Assembly (NCBI GenBank): GCA_025352885.1
Contig: JANXRZ010000175.1
Location: forward strand, 1-53,880
DNA: 53,880 bases
Direction of reading: 5' to 3'
DNA from: Pseudomonadota bacterium
GTDB lineage: Bacteria; Pseudomonadota; Gammaproteobacteria; Burkholderiales; SG8-39
A program made the translations under genes and the position numbers. The notes under the pieces were generated by a model, which was not told the origin of the DNA, ran no database searches, and saw only the letters and a program-made list of their open reading frames with translations. Numbering within the stretch: position 1 is the first letter of the stretch; each line of letters begins with the position of its first letter. Positions 32,682-41,403 of the stretch are shown piece after piece.

Positions 32682-34025
32682 GTGACTGTGCAAGTGGATT
32701 CAAAACCGACCGGCGGGATCGCGCGTCCTGCGCTCGCAGGCTGCTCCAACAATTGCACGTCGGAAACTTCGATCGAGGCGCTGAACCGGAGCTGCTATTG
32801 CCTGAGCCTGGACGAGCCCGCGCTCCGCAAGGGCCTGGATGTGGAGCTCGGTTCGCGTGGTTTGTCGCAGGCGATGGTGCAGTCCCATCCGCATCTCTTC
32901 TCAGCCGTGCCGATGTTTGTCTCGCGCGAGCACCTCGACCAGATGGGGCGCGTAATCGGCGCGGTGGAAGAAGTCGTTGCAACGGAGCATTTTCGCCAGG
33001 CGGCACTCTCATGGGCGCCCGAGATCGCCCGACACGACCCCGGCTCACCGGGCGGCCTGCTTGGATTCGACTTCCATTTGGCCGCTGCGGGACCGCAGTT
33101 GATCGAGATCAACACCAACCCGGGCGGTGCGTTGCTAAACGCGGTGGTGGGCCGTGCGCACCGGTCCTGCTGCGCGGACGTCGCCGGCCTCGCGATGGCG
33201 CCTATGGAATCGGCTGCCATCGAGCACGCGCTTTTCGAAGACTTCATGACGGAGTGGCGCCTTCAGGGCGGGGCAGCTGCTCCCAAGTCGATCGCGATCG
33301 TCGACGAGACGCCCGAAGAGCAGTACCTGTACCCGGAGTTCCTGCTCTACCGGCAGCTCTTCGCGCGTCATGGCATCGAGGCGACAATCTGCGCTCCACG
33401 CGACCTGATGCATACAGCCGGCCGCTTGTGGCGCGGCAGCGTGCCTGTCGACTTCGTGTACAACCGCCTGACGGATTTTTCGTTCTCACATCCCGAGCAG
33501 TCGGCGCTCAGTCTCGCCTACCTTGCGCGCGGGGTCGCGATGACCCCCCATCCGCGCGCGCATGCGCTGTATGCGGACAAGCGGAACCTCACGCTCCTTT
33601 GCGACGAACCCTTTCTGCGCGAAACTGGAGTCGGCGACAGCGTGATCGCCACGCTCCTCGCCGCCATCCCGAACACCGTGATCTTGACCGCCGAAAACCG
33701 TGATGCCCTGTGGGTAGAACGGCGCAAGCGGTTTTTCAAGCCTGCCGGAGGCTACGGAAGCAAAGCCGCTTACCGCGGCGACAAGCTGACCAAGCGGGTA
33801 TGGGAAGAAATGGCGGGTCGCAGTTACGTTGCACAGGCGCTGGTCACCCCGAGCGAGCGTCACGTGGCCGGCGAACCGACCCCGACGCCCTTGAAGGCGG
33901 ATATCCGAAGTTATGCGTACGCCGGAAAAGTCAGGCTGGTTGCTGCGCGCCTGTATCAGGGGCAGACGACGAATTTCCGAACGCCGGGAGGAGGATTCGC
34001 ACCCGTGTTCACGGAAGCGCCGTGA
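32682..34025 (+). CDS. Probable circularly permuted ATP-grasp protein with a Cys-rich N-terminus
   Basis: 447 residues from the GTG at 32682; a TTG at 32637 is an alternative with GGGAG upstream but would lie too close to the FNR-type box. The N-terminus holds a cysteine group (LAGCSNNCTSETSIEALNRS then CYC). LIEINTNPGGALLNA near 150, which resembles the metal-binding end of an ATP-grasp domain, comes before the lysine/glycine loop FKPAGGYGSKAAYRGDKLTK near 350 and the closing RLVAARLYQGQTTNFRTPGG. That inverted order is what circularly permuted ATP-grasp proteins show. Such enzymes form amide bonds with ATP. The product is unknown; copper context suggests a thiol or peptide ligand only speculatively. 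Confidence 0.68.
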   Translation: MTVQVDSKPTGGIARPALAGCSNNCTSETSIEALNRSCYCLSLDEPALRKGLDVELGSRGLSQAMVQSHPHLFSAVPMFVSREHLDQMGRVIGAVEEVVATEHFRQAALSWAPEIARHDPGSPGGLLGFDFHLAAAGPQLIEINTNPGGALLNAVVGRAHRSCCADVAGLAMAPMESAAIEHALFEDFMTEWRLQGGAAAPKSIAIVDETPEEQYLYPEFLLYRQLFARHGIEATICAPRDLMHTAGRLWRGSVPVDFVYNRLTDFSFSHPEQSALSLAYLARGVAMTPHPRAHALYADKRNLTLLCDEPFLRETGVGDSVIATLLAAIPNTVILTAENRDALWVERRKRFFKPAGGYGSKAAYRGDKLTKRVWEEMAGRSYVAQALVTPSERHVAGEPTPTPLKADIRSYAYAGKVRLVAARLYQGQTTNFRTPGGGFAPVFTEAP

Positions 34026-34102
34026 TGTTCAGAATGACGGTAATTTTGCTTGGAGCACGATAGGGGCGCGCGGATCGCCACGAACGTGGCAGCAATAGCA
34101 GC

Positions 34103-34951
34103 TTAAAACAGGGCGCGGATCCTGGGCATCGCTTCCATCGCGGCTTTCTCTCCCGCCGCAATTAACGCCTTGACCGTGGCCGCACCCATTTTGTGATGCT
34201 CCGGGATTTTGGGCCGGATCGGCACATCGGCCCGCGCGAGCTCCTGGGTTGCGAGGCGATTGGTCAGGATGGAAAAGCCTTGGTAGAGCGCATCGTAGGG
34301 ATCGCCCAAGTCCGCCTCCGCCGGTGGAAACGAAACATCGACCGCGATGACCTTGTGCGCGCCGAGCGCCCGCGCGGCATCCACCGGCACCGGCGACGAC
34401 AAGTTGCCATCCACGAGCAAGCGTCCGTCGATGCGCACCGGCTCGACCAGTCCGGGCAGGCTGCTCGACGCCTGCACCGCACGGCCAAGATCGCCGCGCT
34501 CCAGCGCCACGAGTTCGCCGGTGCGCAAGTCAGTCGCGATTGCGGCAAAACGCGACGGCAAAGCTTCGATCGCACGGCCGCCGGTTCGCTCCGAGACAAA
34601 GCGGCGAATGCGCTTGCCATCGAACAGACCGAGCTTTGGGAACACCCAGACGCGCAGCATGTTGGGGGTGAGGCCCTTGCCGTAGCGCTCGAGTTCGTCG
34701 GCGCCGATCCCCGCTGCATAGAGCGCGCCCACGAGACTGCCCGCGCTCGAGCCGACGACGAGGTCGGGCTGGATTCCGCTGCGCTCCAGCGCACGGAGCA
34801 CGCCGATATGCCCGTAGCCACGGCACCCGCCGCCGCCGAGGACCAGCGCAACTCGCGCCGGGCGGCCTGGGGACTGCTTATCGGCGCCTGCCGCAGATGA
34901 GGCTGCCAGCAGCACGGCTGCGCCAACTACGAAGTCTCGACGATTCATCAT
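34103..34951 (-). CDS. Patatin-like phospholipase
   Basis: 282 residues. The start MMNRRDFVVGAAVLLAASSA looks like a Tat-type signal (RRDFV). The oxyanion loop GGGGCRGYGH near 40, the nucleophile elbow GSSAG (in LVVGSSAGSLVGALY) and the catalytic Asp in LLVDGNLSSPVPV give the patatin Ser-Asp dyad. It should hydrolyse phospholipids or lipid esters in the periplasm. Its ATG overlaps the stop of the membrane gene upstream (ATGA at 34948-34951), so it is the last member of the minus-strand metal cluster. A role in copper stress is unproven, though membrane repair is conceivable. Confidence 0.88.
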   Translation of the reverse strand: MMNRRDFVVGAAVLLAASSAAGADKQSPGRPARVALVLGGGGCRGYGHIGVLRALERSGIQPDLVVGSSAGSLVGALYAAGIGADELERYGKGLTPNMLRVWVFPKLGLFDGKRIRRFVSERTGGRAIEALPSRFAAIATDLRTGELVALERGDLGRAVQASSSLPGLVEPVRIDGRLLVDGNLSSPVPVDAARALGAHKVIAVDVSFPPAEADLGDPYDALYQGFSILTNRLATQELARADVPIRPKIPEHHKMGAATVKALIAAGEKAAMEAMPRIRALF

Positions 34952-35598
34952 GGCATTCCCCCGTGAGCGCCGGGGCCATGTTGACCGCCGAACATCATGA
35001 TCACTACGAATAGCAACAGAACAATGCCAACGGTCGAGAAAGCTTTTATCCAGCGTGCTGTGGGCAATCGGGCAACCGGTCCAGCCTCGGTATGCTCGTG
35101 CTGTCTGCGTGTTCCATACGGAGTAAGGCCCCGAGGTTTGTACACCGCAAGCGTCGTGATCGTGAGCAAGAGCAGCAGCCCACCGGCCGCGTGAACCACG
35201 AGCGACGTCCGTAGCCCAACCAGATCGGCGCTGAAGAATGCCGTCTGTGTCGCCGCCCTGGCGAGGTCATCGATCGGCCCCATCTTGAGCAGAAGGACCA
35301 TGGTCGCTACACAGGTGAACAGAAGCTTGAAGATAATCCAGTAGTGCCGAAACAAGCCCCACGCGGTACCCAGTGCTTGCACGAGCCCGGTTGCCAACGA
35401 AGCCAAAGCCAGCGGCATGATCACGAACCATGTGGTCAATGCCATCGCAAGCGATGCCGCGCGCACGATCTGCTCATCCCGACTGGCCAGACTGGCAAGG
35501 GCATGTGCCAGGAAAACGGCAAGTGCACCAACCCACCCCACCGAGACGGTGACGTGGGCGGTGAGCGCAAGCTTGCGAAGGGACGGGTTCAGGGTCAT
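34948..35598 (-). CDS. Multi-pass membrane protein of unknown function
   Basis: 216 residues from the ATG at 35598 (MTLNPSLRKLALTAHVTVSV). Hydrophobic helices lie at about 14-35 (SVGWVGALAVFLAHALASLA), 50-75 (WFVIMPLALASLATGLVQAL), 85-103 (WIIFKLLFTCVATMVLLLKM), 125-148 and 190-206 (VGIVLLLFVVIMMFGG), ending with GQHGPGAHGGMP. Conserved-looking His residues in TAHVTVSVGWVGA recall DUF2269-type or heme-handling membrane proteins. I do not recognise it firmly. It couples translationally with the patatin gene. Confidence 0.7.
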   Translation of the reverse strand: MTLNPSLRKLALTAHVTVSVGWVGALAVFLAHALASLASRDEQIVRAASLAMALTTWFVIMPLALASLATGLVQALGTAWGLFRHYWIIFKLLFTCVATMVLLLKMGPIDDLARAATQTAFFSADLVGLRTSLVVHAAGGLLLLLTITTLAVYKPRGLTPYGTRRQHEHTEAGPVARLPTARWIKAFSTVGIVLLLFVVIMMFGGQHGPGAHGGMP

Positions 35599-35707
35599 GC
35601 CGGCTTGTTCTATGTGGAAGCATATTGCCTTCAAAGCCAATGATCATGCGGCATTTGGAAAATATTGGCGGCATCTGCGCTGCCGTACTCGATGTTTGCC
35701 TCGTTTC

Positions 35708-36082
35708 CTACTTATGCTTCGCCAGCCAGGCGTCGAGCTCCTTGATCTCCTTCTGCTGAGCCTCGATCACCTTTTTCGCCATCTTTTGCAGCTTTTCATC
35801 TTTGCCGTTCTTGAGCTCGATCTCCGCCATGTCGATCGCGCCCTGATGGTGCATCTTCATCATCATGGCGAAATCCTTGTCGGTGTCGCCGCTCATCTTC
35901 ATCGATTCCATGTCCTTCATCATCTTCATCATGGAGCCGTGCATGCGGCCGCTGCCCATGCCATGCATCGAATCTTTCTTGTCCATCGCCATTTGGCCAA
36001 AGGCGCTGGAGGACACGGCAATCAATGCGGAGACCCCAAGGATGCAAAGGGAGCGGGAAGAAGTGTGATGCGTCTGTCTCAT
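35708..36082 (-). CDS. DUF305 periplasmic protein
   Basis: 124 residues from the ATG at 36082 (GGAG 7-10 nt upstream). After a signal peptide (SLCILGVSALIAVSSSAFG) comes a Met/His-rich stretch (MAMDKKDSMHGMGSGRMHGS) and the DUF305 helix with DKDFAMMMKMHHQGAIDMAE near 82-101, a hallmark of the family. DUF305 proteins accompany copper and silver resistance genes and probably bind metal through the MxxHHxxA motif. It follows the cytochrome c gene by 28 bp on the same strand and should share its transcript. Confidence 0.88.
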   Translation of the reverse strand: MRQTHHTSSRSLCILGVSALIAVSSSAFGQMAMDKKDSMHGMGSGRMHGSMMKMMKDMESMKMSGDTDKDFAMMMKMHHQGAIDMAEIELKNGKDEKLQKMAKKVIEAQQKEIKELDAWLAKHK

Positions 36083-36110
36083 GTCATTCTCCGGATGCGT
36101 GGTTGGAATG

Positions 36111-36662
36111 TTAGTGATGGTGCATTTCATTTGTTTTGCCGGTCGCCTCGTAGTACCGGACAGCTTCTTGATACTCCCCAGCCGGCATGGTGGGGTACTG
36201 CCTAAGAAAAGCGACCAACGCCCACATCTCGTCGCCGCTGTGCGTCGGCTCCCAAGCGGGCATTCCGCTCATCTTGATGCCGTTCTTGATGATCACGAAG
36301 AGTTCCGCAGGGGTCCAGCTGGATGCGGTCTTCGAGAGGTCGGGTGCCCGGGGATATAGACCTTTGGCGATCTCGGAAGGTTCGCTCCCGGGCGCACCAT
36401 GGCACGCGACGCACATGCCGTGGAAGTTACGAAAGCCGCTGTGGACCTTCACTGGGTCGTCCAGCTCAGGCACGGCCACCCCGCGCGCATGTCGCTGCAC
36501 CGATTGCCGCATCGCGACCTTCATCAGCCGAAACGTGGTGTCGAAATGCGGTGTGGTGGCAGCGACGTCGTAGTAGCCCGAGTAGACGAACGCAAGTCCT
36601 GCGGCGATCGCGACGCTGGCCGCCACGGCGAATCCAGCGAGAAGCTTTAGCGAGGTCGTCAC
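36111..36662 (-). CDS. Membrane-anchored cytochrome c
   Basis: 183 residues. An uncleaved N-terminal anchor (LLAGFAVAASVAIAAGLAFV) precedes one heme site, CVACH in FHGMCVACHGAPGSEPSE near 81-98, with a likely distal Met in IIKNGIKMSGMPAWEP near 132. Between them FDTTFRLMKVAMRQSVQRHA forms a helical linker. It fits class I c-type cytochromes that serve as electron carriers in the periplasm. Its ATG overlaps the stop of the repeat-CusF gene by 4 bp. A link to electron transfer from the multicopper oxidase is plausible from context only. Confidence 0.88.
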   Translation of the reverse strand: MTTSLKLLAGFAVAASVAIAAGLAFVYSGYYDVAATTPHFDTTFRLMKVAMRQSVQRHARGVAVPELDDPVKVHSGFRNFHGMCVACHGAPGSEPSEIAKGLYPRAPDLSKTASSWTPAELFVIIKNGIKMSGMPAWEPTHSGDEMWALVAFLRQYPTMPAGEYQEAVRYYEATGKTNEMHHH

Positions 36663-37789
36663 GGCTTCAGCTTTTCGAGTTTTGTTATGACATAGCCCGA
36701 AGCCGATTTTTCCAATGTGAAGCGGACCTCCGCCCCCTCGTTGGCATCGTCGGCCAGGGAGGCCTCCTTGAGCTTGAAGAACATCGTCATCTTCGGCCAG
36801 CCGGCTTCCGCAATGGCCTCGTGCGTCAGTCTCACCCGTGAGCCGGCCTTGTCGACCGATCTCACTATGCCGGTGCCCGAAATGGTTTCGGCGAGGCGGC
36901 TGGCGGGCTTTGCCGGATCAATTTGCGGCTTTGCCATAGCCATGCCGGCGTGCACCTCCGGTCGGGGCGAAGCAGCCTCCGCATGGGTGTGATGTGGCTC
37001 GGAAGTATTGCCAGCTGCGTGCTCGTGACCGACTTGTGCTTTTGCGCCTATGGCTTGTTCATGACTCGCGTGGGGCTTTGCAGTGGCAGCTTTCGCGGCT
37101 GCTCTTGGCCCCCCGGCCATGCCTTTCATCGCGTCCATGTCGTGGCCAGCCATCGATCCACCTCGCGGCTTCGGAGACCCTGAGGGCTTCGCGTCGGAGT
37201 GATTCATTCCAGGCATCGAGCCCATGTCGTGGCCAGCCATCGATCCACCCCGCGGCTTCGGAGATCCTGAGGGCTTCGCTTCGGAGTGATTCATTCCAGG
37301 CATCGAGCCCAAGTCGTGGCCAGCCATCGATCCACCCTTCGGCTTCGAGGTCCCTGAGGGCTTCGCGTCGGAGTGATTCATTCCAGGCATCGAGCCCATG
37401 TCGTGGCCAGCCATCGATCCACCCTTCGGCTTCGAAGTCCCTGAGGGCTTCGTGTCGGAGTGATTCATTCCAGGCATCGAGCCCATGTCGTGAGCAGGTG
37501 CACCGGACTTCGAATCCCTGCCCGCCATGTTGTGGCCAGGCATTCCACCCATTGCCCCCATTCCCGGGTTCTCGGCGACCACCCGGTTCGATTCCTTCCA
37601 GGGCTGGACCGGTTGTTCGCGATACGGCTTATAGGCGGGAAAGGCCGAGCCGGGGAGTGCTCCAGGCGTGCCGATGCGCACATCGGCCGGGTCCTGCTGC
37701 TGCGCGTACTGGGCTGTGGCCGAGCCTGCGCCAAGGGCGAGCGCCATGACTACGGGCACGGCGCGCCGAGCCATTTGTCTTGAGTTCAT
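36659..37789 (-). CDS. Met/His repeat periplasmic protein with C-terminal CusF domain
   Basis: 376 residues. The ATG at 37789 is preferred because GAGG lies 8 nt upstream; an ATG two codons earlier is too close to it. A signal peptide (MARRAVPVVMALALGAGSATA) is followed by a proline-rich segment, four tandem 29-residue repeats at 100-215 (unit opening HDMGSMPGMNHSDAKPSG), a His-rich region (SHEQ, GHEHA, HHTH) and a CusF domain at 302-373. There the Cu(I)/Ag(I) ligands appear as H323, W331, M334 and M336 (LTHEAIAEAGWPKMTMFF). It is probably a periplasmic copper sponge or chaperone that hands metal to the neighbouring oxidase or efflux pump. The repeat block is almost unchanged between units, so it is recent. 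Confidence 0.88.
   Translation of the reverse strand: MNSRQMARRAVPVVMALALGAGSATAQYAQQQDPADVRIGTPGALPGSAFPAYKPYREQPVQPWKESNRVVAENPGMGAMGGMPGHNMAGRDSKSGAPAHDMGSMPGMNHSDTKPSGTSKPKGGSMAGHDMGSMPGMNHSDAKPSGTSKPKGGSMAGHDLGSMPGMNHSEAKPSGSPKPRGGSMAGHDMGSMPGMNHSDAKPSGSPKPRGGSMAGHDMDAMKGMAGGPRAAAKAATAKPHASHEQAIGAKAQVGHEHAAGNTSEPHHTHAEAASPRPEVHAGMAMAKPQIDPAKPASRLAETISGTGIVRSVDKAGSRVRLTHEAIAEAGWPKMTMFFKLKEASLADDANEGAEVRFTLEKSASGYVITKLEKLKP
37145..37492 (-). repeat. Four tandem 87-bp repeats encoding Met/His units
   Basis: Four in-frame 87-bp units encode 29-residue blocks that differ at only a few positions (DT, DA or EA; TSKPK or SPKPR; HDM or HDL). A degraded fifth start (HDMDAMKGM) follows. High nucleotide identity points to recent slippage or unequal exchange; copy number may vary between strains. 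Confidence 0.92.
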
Positions 37790-37803
37790 TTTCATATCCT
37801 CGC

Positions 37804-39198
37804 TCAATGTCCCGTATGCCCGGAAGGTTTGCGGATATTCAATTCGATGCTCTTGGGCTTTGACACAGAGGGCATCGACCCGCCGCCTGGTGAGGCGGAC
37901 CGGGCGGGCTCGGCAAGCCCGTCGGCTACCTCATACGCCTGCGTGCCCGGCGGCTGCGCGTACCAGCCCGGGTCGCCGTAGTCCCCGCGAGCCAGTCCGT
38001 CGCGTATCTTGACGACTGTAAACATGCCACCCATCTCTACGTCGCCGTAAGGCCCCTTGCCGGTCATCATCGGAAGCGTGTTCTCCGGCAGCGGCATTTC
38101 CATGCCGCCCATCGCCCCGCCGGTGTCGCCCATAACCATGTAGTCGGGCACCAGCTTGCGGATCTTCTCGGCTATGTCCCGGTGATCGATGCCGATCAGC
38201 GTAGGCACGTTGTGCCCCATCGCATTCATCGTGTGGTGCGCCTTGTGGCAATGGAAGGCCCAGTCGCCCGGATCGCTTGCGACAAACTCGATCGCGCGCA
38301 TCTGACCCACGGCCACGTCAGTCGTCACCTCGGGCCAGCGCGCCGATTTGGGCACCCATCCTCCGTCGGTACCGGTCACTTCGAACTCATGGCCATGAAG
38401 GTGGATCGGATGGTTCGTCATCGTCAGATTGCCGATGCGGATGCGAACGCGGTCCCCCTTGCGCGCGACCATCGGGTCGATGCCCGGGAACACGCGGCTG
38501 TTGAACGTCCAGAGGTTGAAATCCAGCATCGTGTTCACCTTGGGTGTGAAGCTACCCGGATCGACGTCGTAAGCGTTCAATAGAAAGACGAAGTCGCGAT
38601 CCACACGCTGAACCCCCGGGTCTCTGGGGTGCGTTACCCAGAAGCCCATCATTCCCATCGCCATCTGCGTCATTTCGTCGGCATGCGGGTGGTACATGAA
38701 AGTGCCCGGCCGTTTAGCGGTGAACTCGTAGGCGAATGTCTTGCCGGGTGAGATCTGGGGTTGGTTCAGTCCGCCGACGCCGTCCATACCATTGGGCAGT
38801 CGCTGGCCGTGCCAATGAATCGTGGTGTGCTCGGGCAGCTTGTTGGTCACGAAAATGCGCACCTTGTCGCCTTCGACGACTTCGATTGTCGGACCGGGAC
38901 TCTGGCCGTTGTAGCCCCACAAATGCGCCTTCATCCCGGGCGCGAGCTCGCGCACGACAGGTTCGGCCACAAGGTGAAATTCCTTCCATCCATCCTTCAT
39001 TCGCCACGGAAGAGTCCACCCGTTTAGCGTCACGACCGGGTTATACGGCCTGCCACTGGGGGGGGCGAGCGGCGGCTGTGTTGCGCTCATCGTTTGCGTA
39101 GGTGCCTCGGGGAGCGAGGCTGCTCCTGCTCTGCTCACCAGGCTGGCGCCCAGCGCGGCGACACCGGCGCCGCGAAGAAATTTTCTGCGGGAGATCAT
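37804..39198 (-). CDS. Multicopper oxidase (CopA/laccase type), Tat-exported
   Basis: 464 residues with a Tat signal (MISRRKFLRGAGVAALGASL). All copper sites are present: HWHG at 128-131, HPH at 170-172, HPIHLHGH at 263-270, and HCHKAHHTMNAM at 316-327, which supplies the type 1 Cys317 with H322 and the axial Met327. The enzyme is periplasmic and uses oxygen, probably to oxidise Cu(I) or phenols. Met-rich stretches (MAMGMMGF, GGAMGGMEMPLP, PMMTGKGPYGDVEMGGM) suggest copper handling. It lies 10 bp from the TolC-family gene upstream and 14 bp from the repeat-CusF gene downstream, in the centre of the cluster. Confidence 0.94.
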   Translation of the reverse strand: MISRRKFLRGAGVAALGASLVSRAGAASLPEAPTQTMSATQPPLAPPSGRPYNPVVTLNGWTLPWRMKDGWKEFHLVAEPVVRELAPGMKAHLWGYNGQSPGPTIEVVEGDKVRIFVTNKLPEHTTIHWHGQRLPNGMDGVGGLNQPQISPGKTFAYEFTAKRPGTFMYHPHADEMTQMAMGMMGFWVTHPRDPGVQRVDRDFVFLLNAYDVDPGSFTPKVNTMLDFNLWTFNSRVFPGIDPMVARKGDRVRIRIGNLTMTNHPIHLHGHEFEVTGTDGGWVPKSARWPEVTTDVAVGQMRAIEFVASDPGDWAFHCHKAHHTMNAMGHNVPTLIGIDHRDIAEKIRKLVPDYMVMGDTGGAMGGMEMPLPENTLPMMTGKGPYGDVEMGGMFTVVKIRDGLARGDYGDPGWYAQPPGTQAYEVADGLAEPARSASPGGGSMPSVSKPKSIELNIRKPSGHTGH

Positions 39199-39208
39199 GT
39201 GAGTTCTC

Positions 39209-40630
39209 TTAGTGGGCGCCAGCGGGGCTGCCGCTTGGCATTGACTGCGTTCTGGACCCTGGGATGGCAACGCCAGAGGGGGACGTCGCGGTCAGCGCCA
39301 TCTGGAGGTCCGCATCGGCGAGCCAGAAATCGCGCAGCGCTTCGATATAGGAATTGACGCTTGCGACCTGCTCGCGCGCATCGGCGAGCAGCTCGAAAAC
39401 GCTCATTAGCATCCCGTTGTAACGCAGGAGGATTTCCTCTGAAATCTGCTTGCGAAGCGGCACGACCTCGTCGCGGTAATGCCTCGCAAGATCGAAATTG
39501 GTTCGATAGATAGAATAGGAGTCGCGGACTTCGGAGCGCGCATTGACGGCAATTTGCGCGGATCGATTCACCGCCTGCATGTAGATCGACTCCGCTTTGG
39601 CAACCCGCGCTCCCCCCCAATCGAAGATCGGCAGCTCGACCGACAGTTCGTAACCGCGCTTGATCGGAGCGCTTCCTTCGCGGATCTCGGCGGGCCCGAG
39701 CTCGAGGACATTGATGAAGCGAGTCGCCCTGGTCAGCCCAAGGGAGGACGCCAGGCTATCCATGTCGCGACGCATTGCGATGAGGTCCAGCCGCTGGGTC
39801 AGGGCCGCAGTCTCGACGTCCTGGAGATCCGCTGCGGCTTTCGGAAGATCGGGCAGGCGGTCGGGCAGAAGAATCTTCGTGTCGTTGCCCCAAAGCCCTA
39901 TGAGCCGCAGCAGTTGCTCGCGCTGCGAATTCGCGTCCTGCGCGGTCCGCGCATACCGCGCGGTGGTTTCCGCGTAGAAGGCTTGCTCCCGTGCGTGGTT
40001 GAGCTTGCTCCAATTGCCGGCTTGCGCCATGCGCCGCGCGAGGTCTGCGCTTGCCTCGGCCGAAAGCTTGACGTCTGCCATGTAAGAGGTCGACTGCCTG
40101 GCGAAGACCGCATGGAAGTAAGCCTTGCGCGTTTGCGAAGCGACACGCAGGACTTCGGCAGCAACCCGGTATTGCGTTGCCTCGAACCGCCCGCGCTCGA
40201 GCCTTTGCGCAAGCGGCATCGTGATCAACTGCATGAAGTTGAAGGTCAGCGACCGCTCGATCTTGACTTCGTCCGAACCCCGCGCATTCAAGTAAGCAAA
40301 AGTGGGGTTCTTTAGCCGTCCTGCTTCGACCAGGTCCGCCTCGGCGATGCCAAGTTCGGCATAGGTCGCCTGGAGTTCTCGATTATTGAGCAAGGCGACC
40401 TGTACCGCGTCGTCGACCGTGAGGGGTTTGGCGAGGAGCTGTCTCACGGTGGCTTGGACCGCCTGCCCATCCGCCTCCGACTTCACCCATTTCGGATCCT
40501 TGCCGATGCGCTCCCTGACCATCGATCCGACGGAATCGAACCCGCCGTCCTTTGAAAACGTCGCGCATCCGGAGAGGAGCGCGACGCCCGAGATCAATAA
40601 GGTACGCAAATAAGCCGATTCGAGATTCAT
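39209..40630 (-). CDS. TolC-family outer-membrane lipoprotein
   Basis: 473 residues from the ATG at 40630. A lipobox in [11 protein letters not shown] near residue 20 precedes the OEP fold: [20 protein letters not shown], a repeat-like [15 protein letters not shown], then the second half with [20 protein letters not shown] and [20 protein letters not shown]. In RND systems such channels export metals; however, no pump lies on this strand and the RND operon across the divide has its own TolC. In copper clusters of this type it accompanies the multicopper oxidase. The ATG overlaps the stop of the remnant gene upstream by 4 bp. Confidence 0.9.
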   Translation of the reverse strand: MNLESAYLRTLLISGVALLSGCATFSKDGGFDSVGSMVRERIGKDPKWVKSEADGQAVQATVRQLLAKPLTVDDAVQVALLNNRELQATYAELGIAEADLVEAGRLKNPTFAYLNARGSDEVKIERSLTFNFMQLITMPLAQRLERGRFEATQYRVAAEVLRVASQTRKAYFHAVFARQSTSYMADVKLSAEASADLARRMAQAGNWSKLNHAREQAFYAETTARYARTAQDANSQREQLLRLIGLWGNDTKILLPDRLPDLPKAAADLQDVETAALTQRLDLIAMRRDMDSLASSLGLTRATRFINVLELGPAEIREGSAPIKRGYELSVELPIFDWGGARVAKAESIYMQAVNRSAQIAVNARSEVRDSYSIYRTNFDLARHYRDEVVPLRKQISEEILLRYNGMLMSVFELLADAREQVASVNSYIEALRDFWLADADLQMALTATSPSGVAIPGSRTQSMPSGSPAGAH

Positions 40631-40848
40631 AGTTTCACCCGCTTGAGACGCAACGAATTGGTGACCACGGATACCGCGCTCAACGCCATTGCGGCACCCG
40701 GCAGCATCAGCGATAGGAGCAATCCGAATGCCGGATACAGGACCCCCGCGGCGATTGGGATGCCAAGCGCGTTGCATCTGTCGAGCTCAGATCGGTTGAC
40801 TGCCTTGACCTCGTCTATTTGCATTCCGCATACAGGATCAGTTGCCAT
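40627..40848 (-). pseudogene. Collapsed copper P-type ATPase: YHS start joined to the last membrane segments
   Basis: 73 codons remain. The first ([18 protein letters not shown]) are the opening of a YHS metal-binding domain as found at the N-terminus of some copper ATPases. The rest ([20 protein letters not shown], then [19 protein letters not shown]) is the last pair of membrane helices and end of a CopA-type P1B ATPase. Everything between, including actuator, CPC, phosphorylation and nucleotide domains, is missing. The join is in frame, so a small membrane peptide may still be made. The pieces keep the right order, so an internal deletion of roughly 2 kb is the simplest explanation. Confidence 0.82.
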
Positions 40849-40869
40849 GATTTTCCTTTGAGCCGGTGG

Positions 40870-41403
40870 TCAGTGCTTGCCCGCGCCGTGGGCGTTACCG
40901 CCGGAGTAGCCGCGCAATTGCTCGTAGGCCTCGATCTGTTCCGGTCTGAGTTGATTTCGCATTTCGATGTGCGCGGCGAGATGGGCCAGGCGAAAGTCGG
41001 CGTGCATCTGGCCCGCGTCCCGGACTTTAAGAACCAGCGCCTTTTGGTCAATTTCACCTTGCGCAAACGCCGCATCGAGAGCTCGCTCGGTCTCCACTAC
41101 GCGCCGGCCCGCGGCGGCGGCGCGCGCTTGCATGGCTGCGTGAATCGCGCGGGTTTGCTCCTCTTGGGCGGGACTCAAACGGAGTCGATCCTTCAGCTCG
41201 AGAACGTGTGCGGGTCCGGGGTAGCGGTTAAGTTCGGCTGGTTTTGCGGTCCCCATTCCCCGTCCGGCCAGGAGATCGTCAGTTTCCTGGGCGGACAGCG
41301 ACTTGACCTCGCGGGCCTGCTGTCCGGAGTAGGGCTGATGTGGTTGCTGCGCCTGTGCGATGGAAGCGGCCAGCATCAATACAGTGGCGGCAACCGCCTT
41401 CAT
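40870..41403 (-). CDS. Spy/CpxP-like periplasmic metal-resistance chaperone
   Basis: 177 residues with a signal peptide (MKAVAATVLMLAASIAQAQ) and a helical hairpin body: LELKDRLRLSPAQEEQTRAI, AMQARAAAAGRRVVETERAL and LAAHIEMRNQLRPEQIEAYE. The LxLSxxQ and LRPEQ motifs on paired helices are typical of the CpxP/Spy/CnrR heavy-metal-resistance group. It ends with YSGGNAHGAGKH, where the His residues may bind metal. Its ATG overlaps the stop of the CusF gene upstream (ATGA at 41400-41403). The likely role is periplasmic protein protection or metal sensing. Confidence 0.8.
   Translation of the reverse strand: MKAVAATVLMLAASIAQAQQPHQPYSGQQAREVKSLSAQETDDLLAGRGMGTAKPAELNRYPGPAHVLELKDRLRLSPAQEEQTRAIHAAMQARAAAAGRRVVETERALDAAFAQGEIDQKALVLKVRDAGQMHADFRLAHLAAHIEMRNQLRPEQIEAYEQLRGYSGGNAHGAGKH

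Noticed and set aside
37145..37492. Tandem repeats as a possible CRISPR array
   Set aside because: Units are 87 bp, directly adjacent, in frame and coding; there are no spacers.
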